Shown here: positions 52,548 to 60,900 of the stretch, one piece after another | Layout of the letters: the number at the start of each line of letters is the position of its first letter | Position numbering within the stretch: position 1 is the first letter of the stretch | Assembly (NCBI GenBank): GCA_021295155.1 | Contig: JAJTJC010000034.1 | Location: forward strand, 1 to 64,000 | Length of the DNA: 64,000 nucleotides | Origin: Flavobacteriaceae bacterium D16 | GTDB taxonomy: Bacteria; Bacteroidota; Bacteroidia; Flavobacteriales; Flavobacteriaceae | Direction: 5' to 3' | Program-made: the position numbers and the translations under genes | The notes under the pieces: generated by a model | The model's database searches: none | The model's input: only the letters and a program-made list of their open reading frames with translations | Told to the model about the DNA's origin: nothing

Positions 52548-54491
52548 TCACATAAAATGGTAGCGAACAAATCCTTCCATGGCTTCATATTCTGCCATCC
52601 CCAGGTCATTGTATTTTATGGCAGTCTCTGTGTTTCTTTGTTCTGCACGTTGCCAAAACTCCCTGTCGTCATTACCGGGGAACATAGCGCTGTCTTTTTG
52701 TGACTGGTGTTTAAAGATAGCGTTCTTTTTTCGTTCCATGTCCATTGGTCCAATAGGTACTGCCATTTCCATATCAGCAATATCCCATTCCTGCCAGGCT
52801 CCCCTGTATAACCAGACATAACAATCCTTTAGCCACTCAGCGCCTTCAGCTACAAGTCTGTCCAGTGCACTGTAAATAATTTGAAGACATACCCGGTGAG
52901 TCCCATGTGGATCAGACAGGTCACCCGCAGCAAAAATTTGGTGGGGCTTTATTTCCTTTAGCAGATTATAGGTAATTTCAACATCAGCCTCCGAATGCGG
53001 TTTTTTCTTTACCGTTCCAGTTTCATAAAAGGGGAGGTTTTGAAAGTGCGCATTGGCTTCATCTACACCGCAATAGCGACAGGCTGCCAACGCCTCTCCT
53101 TTTCGGATAAGGCCTTTGAAATGCTGAATTTCCGCACTGTCTACCTGCCCTGGTTTTTTTGAATTTAAAAATTCGCGTACTTCCTGGAATTGTTGCTGCA
53201 ACACCTTATTATCCTTCTGAACTTCAGTGGCGAAGTCCAGAAAACGTATCACCTCGTCATCGAAAACAGCAATATTTCCTGAGGTCTGATAGGCTACATG
53301 AACTTCATGCCCCTGGTCGACGAGCCTGAGCAAGGTGCCTCCCATGGAAATTACATCGTCATCAGGATGGGGGCTGAATATGATGGATCTTTTTGGATAG
53401 GGATCTTTTCTTTCAGGACGACTGGTATCGTCCGCGTTAGGCTTACCTCCGGGCCATCCTGTAATTGTGGCCTGTAGTTGATTAAATACCATCAGATTGA
53501 TATGTTCCGCAGAACCAATTTCGGCAATAAGGTTACCCATACCATATTCATTGTAGTCCTCATTGGTAAGTTTAAGGATGGCCTTATCCAGTTTTTCGGA
53601 AAGCCACAGGGTAGCCTTTTTGATTAACCTTTCATTCCAGTCACATTCTGAAACCAGCCAGGGAGTATTTACCCTTACCAGATTTGAAGCCGCTGCATGA
53701 TCTACTATAAAGTCACAGTTCTCGTGGTTTTGAAGGAAGGTGGCGGGTACGGATTCGCGGATTGGACCTTCCACCGATTGATGAATAACCTCGGATTTCC
53801 CTTCACCCCAGGCCATCAGGATAATTCTTTTGGCAGCCATGATAGTACCTACACCCATGGTAATGGCTTTAATAGGCACATTTTCCATCCCAAAGAAATC
53901 ACTGGCCGCATCCAGCCGGGTTACTCTATCAAGTCTTACCAGGCGGGTTTTACTCGTAAGGGAAGAACCTGGTTCGTTGAATCCAATATGTCCTGTCCGG
54001 CCTATCCCAAGTACCTGAATGTCTATACCTCCTGCCTCTTCAATCTTTTTTTCATAGGCATTACAGAAGTCGCGAACATCTTCCTTATCAAGAGTACCGT
54101 CCGGGATATGTACATTTTTTTCTTTGATATCGATAAGATCAAAGAGGTGTTCTTTCATAAATCGGACATAGCTGTGTATGGAATCAGGTTCCATAGGGTA
54201 GTATTCATCTAAATTAAAGGTGATTACATTCTTGAAGCTCAGTCCTTCTTCCTGATGGAATTTTACCAGAAATTCATACACCTTAGTAGGGGTCGATCCG
54301 GTTGCAAGGCCTAGTACCACATGTTTACCCTGTCTTTGTCTTTGTCTGATGAGTTCGGCAATCTCATTGGCCACATAAAAAGACGCCTCATCAGAATTGT
54401 CGTAAATGTTGGTTTTGATCTTTTCAAATTTCCTGGACTCCTCGTCACCAGGAAAATTGTAAATATTGGATTTGGTCAGCACTTCAGCCAT
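52548..54491 (-). CDS. nagB: Glucosamine-6-phosphate deaminase-like/PIG-L deacetylase fusion
   Basis: 647 residues. The N-terminal domain (about 1-330) is NagB-like: GLATGSTPTKVYE, NLDEYYPM and GIGRTGHIGFNEPGSS (162-177). E. coli NagB has an Asp-Gly-His in this last motif, whereas here it is Thr166-Gly-His168, so the triad Asp is replaced. The C-terminal domain (about 370-640) is PIG-L/LmbE with IIFSPHPDDD (374-379 PHPDDD) and AAGDLSDPHGTH, the zinc-ligand blocks of N-deacetylases. The fused enzyme could deacetylate and deaminate GlcNAc-6-P; that order of events is inference. It is the first gene of the recycling operon, divergent from deoR. Confidence 0.9.
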   Translation of the reverse strand: MAEVLTKSNIYNFPGDEESRKFEKIKTNIYDNSDEASFYVANEIAELIRQRQRQGKHVVLGLATGSTPTKVYEFLVKFHQEEGLSFKNVITFNLDEYYPMEPDSIHSYVRFMKEHLFDLIDIKEKNVHIPDGTLDKEDVRDFCNAYEKKIEEAGGIDIQVLGIGRTGHIGFNEPGSSLTSKTRLVRLDRVTRLDAASDFFGMENVPIKAITMGVGTIMAAKRIILMAWGEGKSEVIHQSVEGPIRESVPATFLQNHENCDFIVDHAAASNLVRVNTPWLVSECDWNERLIKKATLWLSEKLDKAILKLTNEDYNEYGMGNLIAEIGSAEHINLMVFNQLQATITGWPGGKPNADDTSRPERKDPYPKRSIIFSPHPDDDVISMGGTLLRLVDQGHEVHVAYQTSGNIAVFDDEVIRFLDFATEVQKDNKVLQQQFQEVREFLNSKKPGQVDSAEIQHFKGLIRKGEALAACRYCGVDEANAHFQNLPFYETGTVKKKPHSEADVEITYNLLKEIKPHQIFAAGDLSDPHGTHRVCLQIIYSALDRLVAEGAEWLKDCYVWLYRGAWQEWDIADMEMAVPIGPMDMERKKNAIFKHQSQKDSAMFPGNDDREFWQRAEQRNTETAIKYNDLGMAEYEAMEGFVRYHFM

Positions 54492-54515
54492 TATATTCCG
54501 ATTTTAAATTCAGGG

Positions 54516-54523
54516 CAAAAGTA
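54516..54523 (-). promoter_or_regulatory. -7 promoter box for the recycling operon
   Basis: Minus-strand TACTTTTG, exact TAnnTTTG match, 24 nt before the nagB ATG. It would drive nagB-digH-ampG-nagZ-anmK. Confidence 0.55.
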
Positions 54524-54541
54524 ATAATTAATTTCTGTATT

Positions 54542-54621
54542 ATGCTGTTATTGGACAATAAAACTGCAAAATATTGCAATTAATTTACTATTAATTAATA
54601 AATAACAGTAAAAAACAGCAT
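54542..54621. promoter_or_regulatory. Inverted-repeat operator candidates between nagB and deoR
   Basis: ATGCTGTTATT at 54542-54552 recurs inverted as AATAACAG (54601-54608) and AACAGCAT (54614-54621). Between them lies the perfect 12-bp palindrome TATTAATTAATA (54589-54600). The set sits between the two divergent -7 boxes, suggesting joint control of both operons, possibly by the DeoR-type regulator. Confidence 0.4.
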
Positions 54622-54635
54622 TTATTAAAAATCTC

Positions 54636-54643
54636 TATCTTTG
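54636..54643 (+). promoter_or_regulatory. -7 promoter box for deoR-murQ
   Basis: TATCTTTG, exact TAnnTTTG match, 27 nt before the ATG at 54671. An in-frame TTG at 54641 overlaps this box, so it cannot be the start. Confidence 0.6.
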
Positions 54644-54670
54644 TACATAATCCCAGAAAAACAGGATCAT

Positions 54671-55420
54671 ATGCTTAAAGAGGAGCGCCAGCGGCTCATT
54701 ATGAACGAGGTTGACCTGCACAGTCGGGTGCAATTGACAGATATTGCAGACAAACTGGAAGTATCTGTTGATACGATCAGGCGTGATGTTAAAGAACTGG
54801 ATGCCGAAAACAAGCTGAAGAAAGTTCATGGAGGAGCTGTTTCCATGGGTTTTACGGGGCTTGCCAATATGGATAACAGGGTGTATGCTCAGCCAGAAAA
54901 AAAGCAAATTGCGGATAAGGCCATCAGACTATTAAAACCTAATCAGGTTGTATTCATCGACGGCGGTACAACCTGCCTGGAACTAGCCAAGGCTATACCA
55001 GATGAGCTATCTTTTACCTGTTTTACCTTGAGCCTTCCTGTAGCTGTATTACTGCTTTCCAAACCCAATATTCGGGTAATATTCCTGGGAGGCGAGCTTT
55101 CACGGGAAGCACAGATTGCTGTAGGAGCCGGAGTTATTCACCAATTGGCTGAGGTGCGTTTCGATTATAGTTTTACAGGAACGGGATATGTGGACTCCCT
55201 TCATGGGCTTACTGAGTTTGATTGGGATATCGTACAGGTTAAAAAGGCTGTAGTACAGGCTTCTAAAAAAACGGTACTTTTGTGTATCTCTGAAAAACTG
55301 AATTCCCAGCATCGGTATAAGACCTGCGACATCAATGCTATTAACACCATGATCACCGAACTGGATCCTCAAAACAACCTTCTCAACCTTTTCCGAAACC
55401 AGGATATTCGCATTCTTTAA
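54671..55420 (+). CDS. DeoR-family transcriptional regulator
   Basis: 249 residues from the ATG at 54671. The N-terminal helix-turn-helix (RQRLIMNEVDLHSRVQLTDI, then SVDTIRRDVKELDAENKLKK, HGGAV) is followed by the DeoR sensor domain, related to sugar-phosphate isomerases (FIDGGTTCLELAKAI, FLGGELSREA, GTGYVDSLHGLT). DeoR regulators usually respond to phosphorylated sugars. Located between nagB and murQ, GlcNAc-6-P, MurNAc-6-P or GlcN-6-P is the likely effector. It is followed by murQ after 1 bp. Confidence 0.9.
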   Translation: MLKEERQRLIMNEVDLHSRVQLTDIADKLEVSVDTIRRDVKELDAENKLKKVHGGAVSMGFTGLANMDNRVYAQPEKKQIADKAIRLLKPNQVVFIDGGTTCLELAKAIPDELSFTCFTLSLPVAVLLLSKPNIRVIFLGGELSREAQIAVGAGVIHQLAEVRFDYSFTGTGYVDSLHGLTEFDWDIVQVKKAVVQASKKTVLLCISEKLNSQHRYKTCDINAINTMITELDPQNNLLNLFRNQDIRIL

Positions 55421-55421
55421 T

Positions 55422-56237
55422 ATGAAATTCAAAAAAATTACTGAATCTCCTTCGCTCTACGATCATCTGGAGCAATTAGATACGCAAACCCTGTTGGAGC
55501 ATATAAACAAGGAAGACCAGAAAGTAGCACAGGCCGTGTCAAAGGTCATTCCCCAAATAACAAGACTGGTAGACTTGCTGGAAGAACGATTCTATCAAGG
55601 GGGTAGGTTATTTTACATAGGAGCGGGCACCAGTGGACGGCTGGGTATTTTGGATGCTTCGGAAATACCCCCAACTTTTGGAATGCCACATGATCGGGTA
55701 ATCGGACTTATTGCTGGAGGTGATGGCGCTATTCGAAAGGCTGTGGAATTTGCTGAAGACAATACAGAGCAGGCCTGGAAAGATTTGGAAGAATATGATA
55801 TTAATACCCTGGATACAGTGGTTGGTATAGCCGCCTCGGGGACAACTCCTTACGTCTTGGGCGGGGTGGAGGCTGCCCGGGAAAAGGGATTGTTGACCGC
55901 AGGTATTACCAATAACCCGGGATCACCACTTGCCCAGGCTGCAGAAATCCCCATTGAAATCAAAGTGGGCCCTGAGTTCGTTACAGGTAGTACCCGCATG
56001 AAAAGTGGTACATCCCAAAAATTAGCCTTGAATATGATCACTACAGCACTGATGGTGCGTATTGGACGGGTAAAAGGGAATAAAATGGTCAACATGCAAC
56101 TCAGCAACAACAAACTTGTTGATCGCGGTACCCGATATTTAATGGAAGGGCTCCAGCTGGATTACAAGGAGGCACAGGCTGTTTTGAAGGAATACGGTTC
56201 TGTAAAGAAAGCCCTGGACGCCCTAAAAAAAGACTAA
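55422..56237 (+). CDS. murQ: N-acetylmuramic acid 6-phosphate etherase
   Basis: 271 residues. SIS-domain enzyme that removes the lactyl ether from MurNAc-6-P, giving GlcNAc-6-P and D-lactate. Motifs: IGAGTSGRLGILDASEIPPT with catalytic Glu81, GGDGAIRKAVEFAEDN (second catalytic Glu), GITNNPGSPLAQAAE and FVTGSTRMKSGTSQKLAL. Slightly shorter than E. coli MurQ (298). It completes the AnmK-MurQ steps of the recycling route and follows deoR by 1 bp. Its 3' end overlaps the convergent cytochrome gene by 4 bp. Confidence 0.95.
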   Translation: MKFKKITESPSLYDHLEQLDTQTLLEHINKEDQKVAQAVSKVIPQITRLVDLLEERFYQGGRLFYIGAGTSGRLGILDASEIPPTFGMPHDRVIGLIAGGDGAIRKAVEFAEDNTEQAWKDLEEYDINTLDTVVGIAASGTTPYVLGGVEAAREKGLLTAGITNNPGSPLAQAAEIPIEIKVGPEFVTGSTRMKSGTSQKLALNMITTALMVRIGRVKGNKMVNMQLSNNKLVDRGTRYLMEGLQLDYKEAQAVLKEYGSVKKALDALKKD

Positions 56238-56638
56238 CGCCGTCCTGTTTGGGCTACTTCTTCAGTTGTAACAGGTTTCTCCTGACTATTACCCCAGCTA
56301 TTCATGACGAAATTCATTACGTCGGCAATTTCCTGATCTTCCAAACCAAGCGGCATCATGGTATTGTCGTAAACCACCCCATTGACCGTGATTTCACCAC
56401 GTTGTCCGTATTTAACTCCACGAATACTGGCTTCTCGGTTATTGGCCAGATAATCAGATTTGGCCAGAGGAGGAAAGGTGTACATAACACCCTCACCTTT
56501 TTCCATGTGGCAGGTGACGCAAAAATCCGAGTAAATTGCACTTCCTCTTTGAATACTCTCAGTTAACTCCTTGTCTTGCTGCAGACTAAGGGTAAGGGCG
56601 GCAACACATATCAAATATCCGAACACAAAGGATTTCAC
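56234..56638 (-). CDS. Cytochrome c (single haem)
   Basis: 134 residues. Short signal sequence (about 4-20), then a class I cytochrome c domain with CVTCH (Cys40-His44) and a distal Met in TMMPLGL (about 92-98). It should sit in the periplasm or be anchored by an uncleaved signal. It lies 34 bp after the PQQ sugar dehydrogenase on the same strand and could accept electrons from it. No ATG fits between the upstream stop and the signal peptide, so the GTG at 56638 is used. Confidence 0.88.
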   Translation of the reverse strand: MKSFVFGYLICVAALTLSLQQDKELTESIQRGSAIYSDFCVTCHMEKGEGVMYTFPPLAKSDYLANNREASIRGVKYGQRGEITVNGVVYDNTMMPLGLEDQEIADVMNFVMNSWGNSQEKPVTTEEVAQTGRR

Positions 56639-56672
56639 GACTATTTACAGATTATATTTTTCACAAATAGGG

Positions 56673-57794
56673 TTAGGAATTAGGCATTAGCCGGTAGATG
56701 CCTTTACCTTCAACCGCCACATAAAGGTAACCGTCGAGTCCCTGTTTAACGTTGCGCACCCGACCAATATCTTCCATAAGTTTTTCCCGGTAAGTAACTG
56801 AATTACCGTTAAGTTCCAGGCGTTCCAGATACTGGAATGAAAGTGAACCTACCAGCAGATTACCCTTCCAGCCCGGGTAACGGTCTGAAGTAACGAATTC
56901 CATACCACTTGGGGCAATGGAAGGAACCCAATAATGTATGGGCTGTGCCATCCCTTCCATTTCAGTTTTGTCTGTGATAGTGGTGCCACTATAATTGATC
57001 CCGTAGGTGATAACCGGCCAGCCATAATTAACACCTGACTCAACAATATTGATCTCATCACCACCTCTGGGTCCGTGTTCATGGATCCAGATAGCACCAG
57101 TTTCGGGGTGTCTTACCATACCCTGTGGGTTCCTGTTGCCATAAGTGAAGATAGCTGCTTTAGCCCCTGACTCATTTACAAAGGGATTGTCTGACGGAAT
57201 TCTGCCATCGTCGTGTAGCCGATAGACCTTACCGCCATCTCGGGTTATATCCTGGGGATTTATGTCCCTTTCTCCTCGTTCGCCTATAGTGAAATACAGG
57301 TAGCCATTGGTGTCAAATTCGATCCTGGAACCAAAGTGCTGTCCTTTCGTTGTATTGGGTGTAGCTTTATAGAGTACTTCCAGGTCTGTGAGGCTGTTTC
57401 CAGATAGTTTTGCGCGGGCAATAGCTGTATTTCCACCCTTATCCGCTCCTTCCTCAGATGCATATGACAGGTAGATCCAGCCATTATTGGAATAGTCAGG
57501 ATGAAGTTGAATATCCATTAATCCTCCCTGTCCGCGATAGTAGACTTCCGGGGTATTTTCAATGAGGGTTTTCTGGTCATCCTTAAAGAGGAAAAGTTCT
57601 CCTGATTTTTCTGTTATAAGCATCCCTCCATCGGGCAGAAATTCCATTCCCCAGGGAATCTGCAAATCTGATACTATTAATTCTGCAGTAAAGTTGGTTT
57701 CCAGGGGAGTATTGATCTCATTATCAGTTTTCTGACCACATGATGATATCGTAATTACAACGAAAAAACCGAGTAGGACTATACTTTTTTTCAT
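56673..57794 (-). CDS. PQQ-dependent sugar dehydrogenase lipoprotein
   Basis: 373 residues with lipobox SSCG (Cys19). The six-bladed propeller of soluble PQQ glucose/sorbosone dehydrogenases is seen in LQIPWGMEFLPDGGMLITEK, QGGLMDIQLHPDYSNNGWIY, QHFGSRIEFDTNGYLYFTIG, GNRNPQGMVRHPETGAIW and HEHGPRGGDEINIV. The key residues His (QHFGSR) and the RNPQG arginine are present. It would oxidise aldoses in the periplasm and pass electrons onward, perhaps to the adjacent cytochrome c. PQQ synthesis genes are not in the window. Confidence 0.9.
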   Translation of the reverse strand: MKKSIVLLGFFVVITISSCGQKTDNEINTPLETNFTAELIVSDLQIPWGMEFLPDGGMLITEKSGELFLFKDDQKTLIENTPEVYYRGQGGLMDIQLHPDYSNNGWIYLSYASEEGADKGGNTAIARAKLSGNSLTDLEVLYKATPNTTKGQHFGSRIEFDTNGYLYFTIGERGERDINPQDITRDGGKVYRLHDDGRIPSDNPFVNESGAKAAIFTYGNRNPQGMVRHPETGAIWIHEHGPRGGDEINIVESGVNYGWPVITYGINYSGTTITDKTEMEGMAQPIHYWVPSIAPSGMEFVTSDRYPGWKGNLLVGSLSFQYLERLELNGNSVTYREKLMEDIGRVRNVKQGLDGYLYVAVEGKGIYRLMPNS

Positions 57795-57905
57795 AATTGA
57801 ACGTTAGATGAAATAATAATAAAGTAGGTTGAAATGCCTAAAGATAATCAGAATTTATAAGTCTAAATAATTACGCTAAAGAATATCCTGACCCCAAATC
57901 AAGCA

Positions 57906-57913
57906 TATTCTTG
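57906..57913 (+). promoter_or_regulatory. Weak -7 promoter box for the giant adhesin gene
   Basis: TATTCTTG is one mismatch from TAnnTTTG and lies 19 nt before the ATG at 57933. Confidence 0.3.
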
Positions 57914-57932
57914 CCATAACTCGAATTAACCT

Positions 57933-60900
57933 ATGCTCCCAATAAAAAACAGGCATATTCTGTATGCCGTGCTTTTGCTAGGGCTATCCATTGTCGGAAC
58001 TTCTGCCATAGCAAACACGAATGTTTACGATATTTTTTGGGCATCTTCAAACGCTGATTCTGCTATGGGGCAGACAGAATCAGAATCGATTGCTTCTTAT
58101 GCTGCATCCCCGGAAGGCGATTTGCTGATATCTCAGGCGCCATGGTTTATGACAATCATTCAGGGAGCCAATGAGGAAGTGGTTTGTCCGAATGACGGAA
58201 GTACGCTGGCCAAGTTTTTCCTATGTGGTACCAGCGACATTCGCACCATTTCGCTTAGTATTGGCGGAAGCTCATATGAATGGCAAAAACTCGATCCCAA
58301 TCGATGTGCCCCCTCCGTAATTCAAGACTGCGCAAATACCGGTAATACCTGTTATGATACGGTAGGTACAGGGGCAACCTATAACCTGGATTCTGCAGGA
58401 GAGTTCCGTGTTCGGGTAGATGGCGGGCAGTATTACTATTTTAAAGCCACCTTAAACCCCCTTGACCCCCAGTTGATCAAAGAAGATATTATCTGTGGTA
58501 ATCCAGGGCGTGTAGAAATTACCAATGTTCCAGCCGGATACGAGTATAGCCTCAATAGCCCTGCTGGTCCTTATCAGAATGATCCCTTCTTTGATGTAAC
58601 CGCATCAGGGAATTACACTGTTTATGTGCGTCTGCAAAATGTATCCGGTAGCGCCTGTTTATTCCCTTCGAATACCGTTACCGTGCAGGATTTGGATATT
58701 TCCGTAGATGTAACGGCCAATGATATCTTGTGTAGCGGAGAATTGGGAAGTATTGATGTTTCGGCCTCAGGAGTCCCGGGATTTTTTACCTACAGACTGC
58801 TAAAAAATGGAGTAACGGTAGATACCTTTGGTCCGGATTCGGCCAATAATTACACCTTTGCCAATGTGAGTCCGGGGATCTACACGGTACGAGTTGAGAC
58901 CAATAAATGTAATGAACTTATAACCCTGGACACCAACGGAGTCCCTATCGAAATAGGAAATGGGATCAGTCCGCTTGCTGTTTCAGCCACTGCCTCAGAC
59001 AGTTTCGGATGTGGTGCCGCTTCCGTAGATGTAACCATAGAGACCACTGGGGGTACTGCGCCTTATCGATACAGCCTGGATGGAGGAACTACTTTTAGTC
59101 CCCCTTACGCCGGCACTGATGTTTTTACAGTCACTTCTGCCGGCACCTACAATATTCTTGTTGAAGATGCCAACGGATGTACGCGAACCGCTAATGTGGA
59201 TGTGGAAGACCTCCCGCCACCTACTTTTACCGTAACAGCCCTTGACGCAAACTGTGGAGGGGCCAATGATGGTAGCATTACCATTAATGTTACCAACGGA
59301 TTCGGATATAATCTGGAGTTCAGTATAGATAATGGGGTTAATTATCAAACAGGAACCGTTTTTAACGGACTGGCTCCCGGGAACTACGATGTTGTTGTAA
59401 GCTACCAGCAGGATAGCTTTAGTTGTACTTCTTCGCCTTCCAGTACAACGGTAGGGACACCATCTACCATTACTGCAACGGCAACAGCGGATAGCGTGCC
59501 TAGCTGTTTGGATGAAACAGGTGGTCAAATAACCATTTCTGGTGTATCTGGAGGTACGGCTCCTTATGATTACAGTATCGGAGCAGGGTTCAGCGCTACA
59601 TCTGTTTTCACTAATCTTGGGGTAGGAACCTATACACCACAGATACGCGATGCCAATGGTTGTGTACAGACCCTGGCGCCTATTGTATTCAATCCTCTTG
59701 ATAAGCCAACTGATCTGGATTTTACCATTTCCAGTATTGATTGTATTACCACAACAGCTACCGTTACTGTTGCTGTTACGGACGGGACAGCGCCCTTTAC
59801 CTATGAAATTATAGCCCCAGCGGCAAGTGCTATTAATAATGGAAATAACAATGTATTTACCAGCCTGGGACTAGGTACTTATACATTCAGGGTTACAGAT
59901 ACCGAAGGATGTTCCTATGACGAAAGTTATGCGATCACTGATATTAGTTCCATTTCTGTACAGGCGCAGCAAACCAAAGTGGTTAGTTGTGTCGGGGATA
60001 GTGATGGGGAAGGCCGCTTCCTCATAGATGGTTTTGATACCACCTATAGCTATAGTGTTGATGCAGGCCCATTAAATACAGGGGAATCCAATGGAATAAT
60101 CTCCCTGGCCGGACTTGCGGCAGGCAGTTATGTAATTACAGTTACTGATGAAGATACCAATTGTACGGATACCGCTACCCTGGTGATTGAGGAACCTGCT
60201 GTAGCCCTTGCAATCAGTAGCCTTAATGTAACCCCTATGAGTTGCCAGAATGGGAACATTGGGAGTGTTACTGTAAATACCGTTGGAGGATGGGGCGGAA
60301 ACCGCTATGAATTAATTCAACCAAACGGTACCCCGCGGGGTCCCAAAAACGGAAATACCTTTTCAAATCTATCTCAGGATGGGCTTTACCAGGTTATCGT
60401 TACTGATAATAATGGATGTACGGTGACGGACACCTTTACCCTTATATCTTTGTCGGCACCCACGATTAGCCTTGATTCAGCGGCCTCAGATTTCTGTTAT
60501 GACAACGTAGATGCCGCTACACTTGTGGTCAATGCTGCAGGCGGATTGCCTCCTTATCAATATCGTATTAACGGTGGCCTCCTGGGTGGCAGCAACAGTT
60601 TTGCCGGACTTACTCCTGATACGTATACCATACAAGTTGTCGATGCCAACGATTGCAGGGACGATATCACACTCACTATTGAACCTGAAATCACGGCTAC
60701 AGCAACTACTATTCAGGAACTTACCTGTGGTGGGCCTGATGCTGAAATTCGCGTCAATATCAGCAATGGATATCCATCGGGCGGGGATTATGATTATTAT
60801 GAAGTAAGTATTGACGGAGCACCCTACACTAGCAGTAATTTTAATATTACCGGTAACTTCTTTATTTATACCATACCGAATAATGGTTCCATTATTGCCG

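Noticed and set aside
54641-54670. A TTG start ten codons upstream for deoR
   Set aside because: The codon lies inside the TATCTTTG promoter box, so it would not be transcribed in full.
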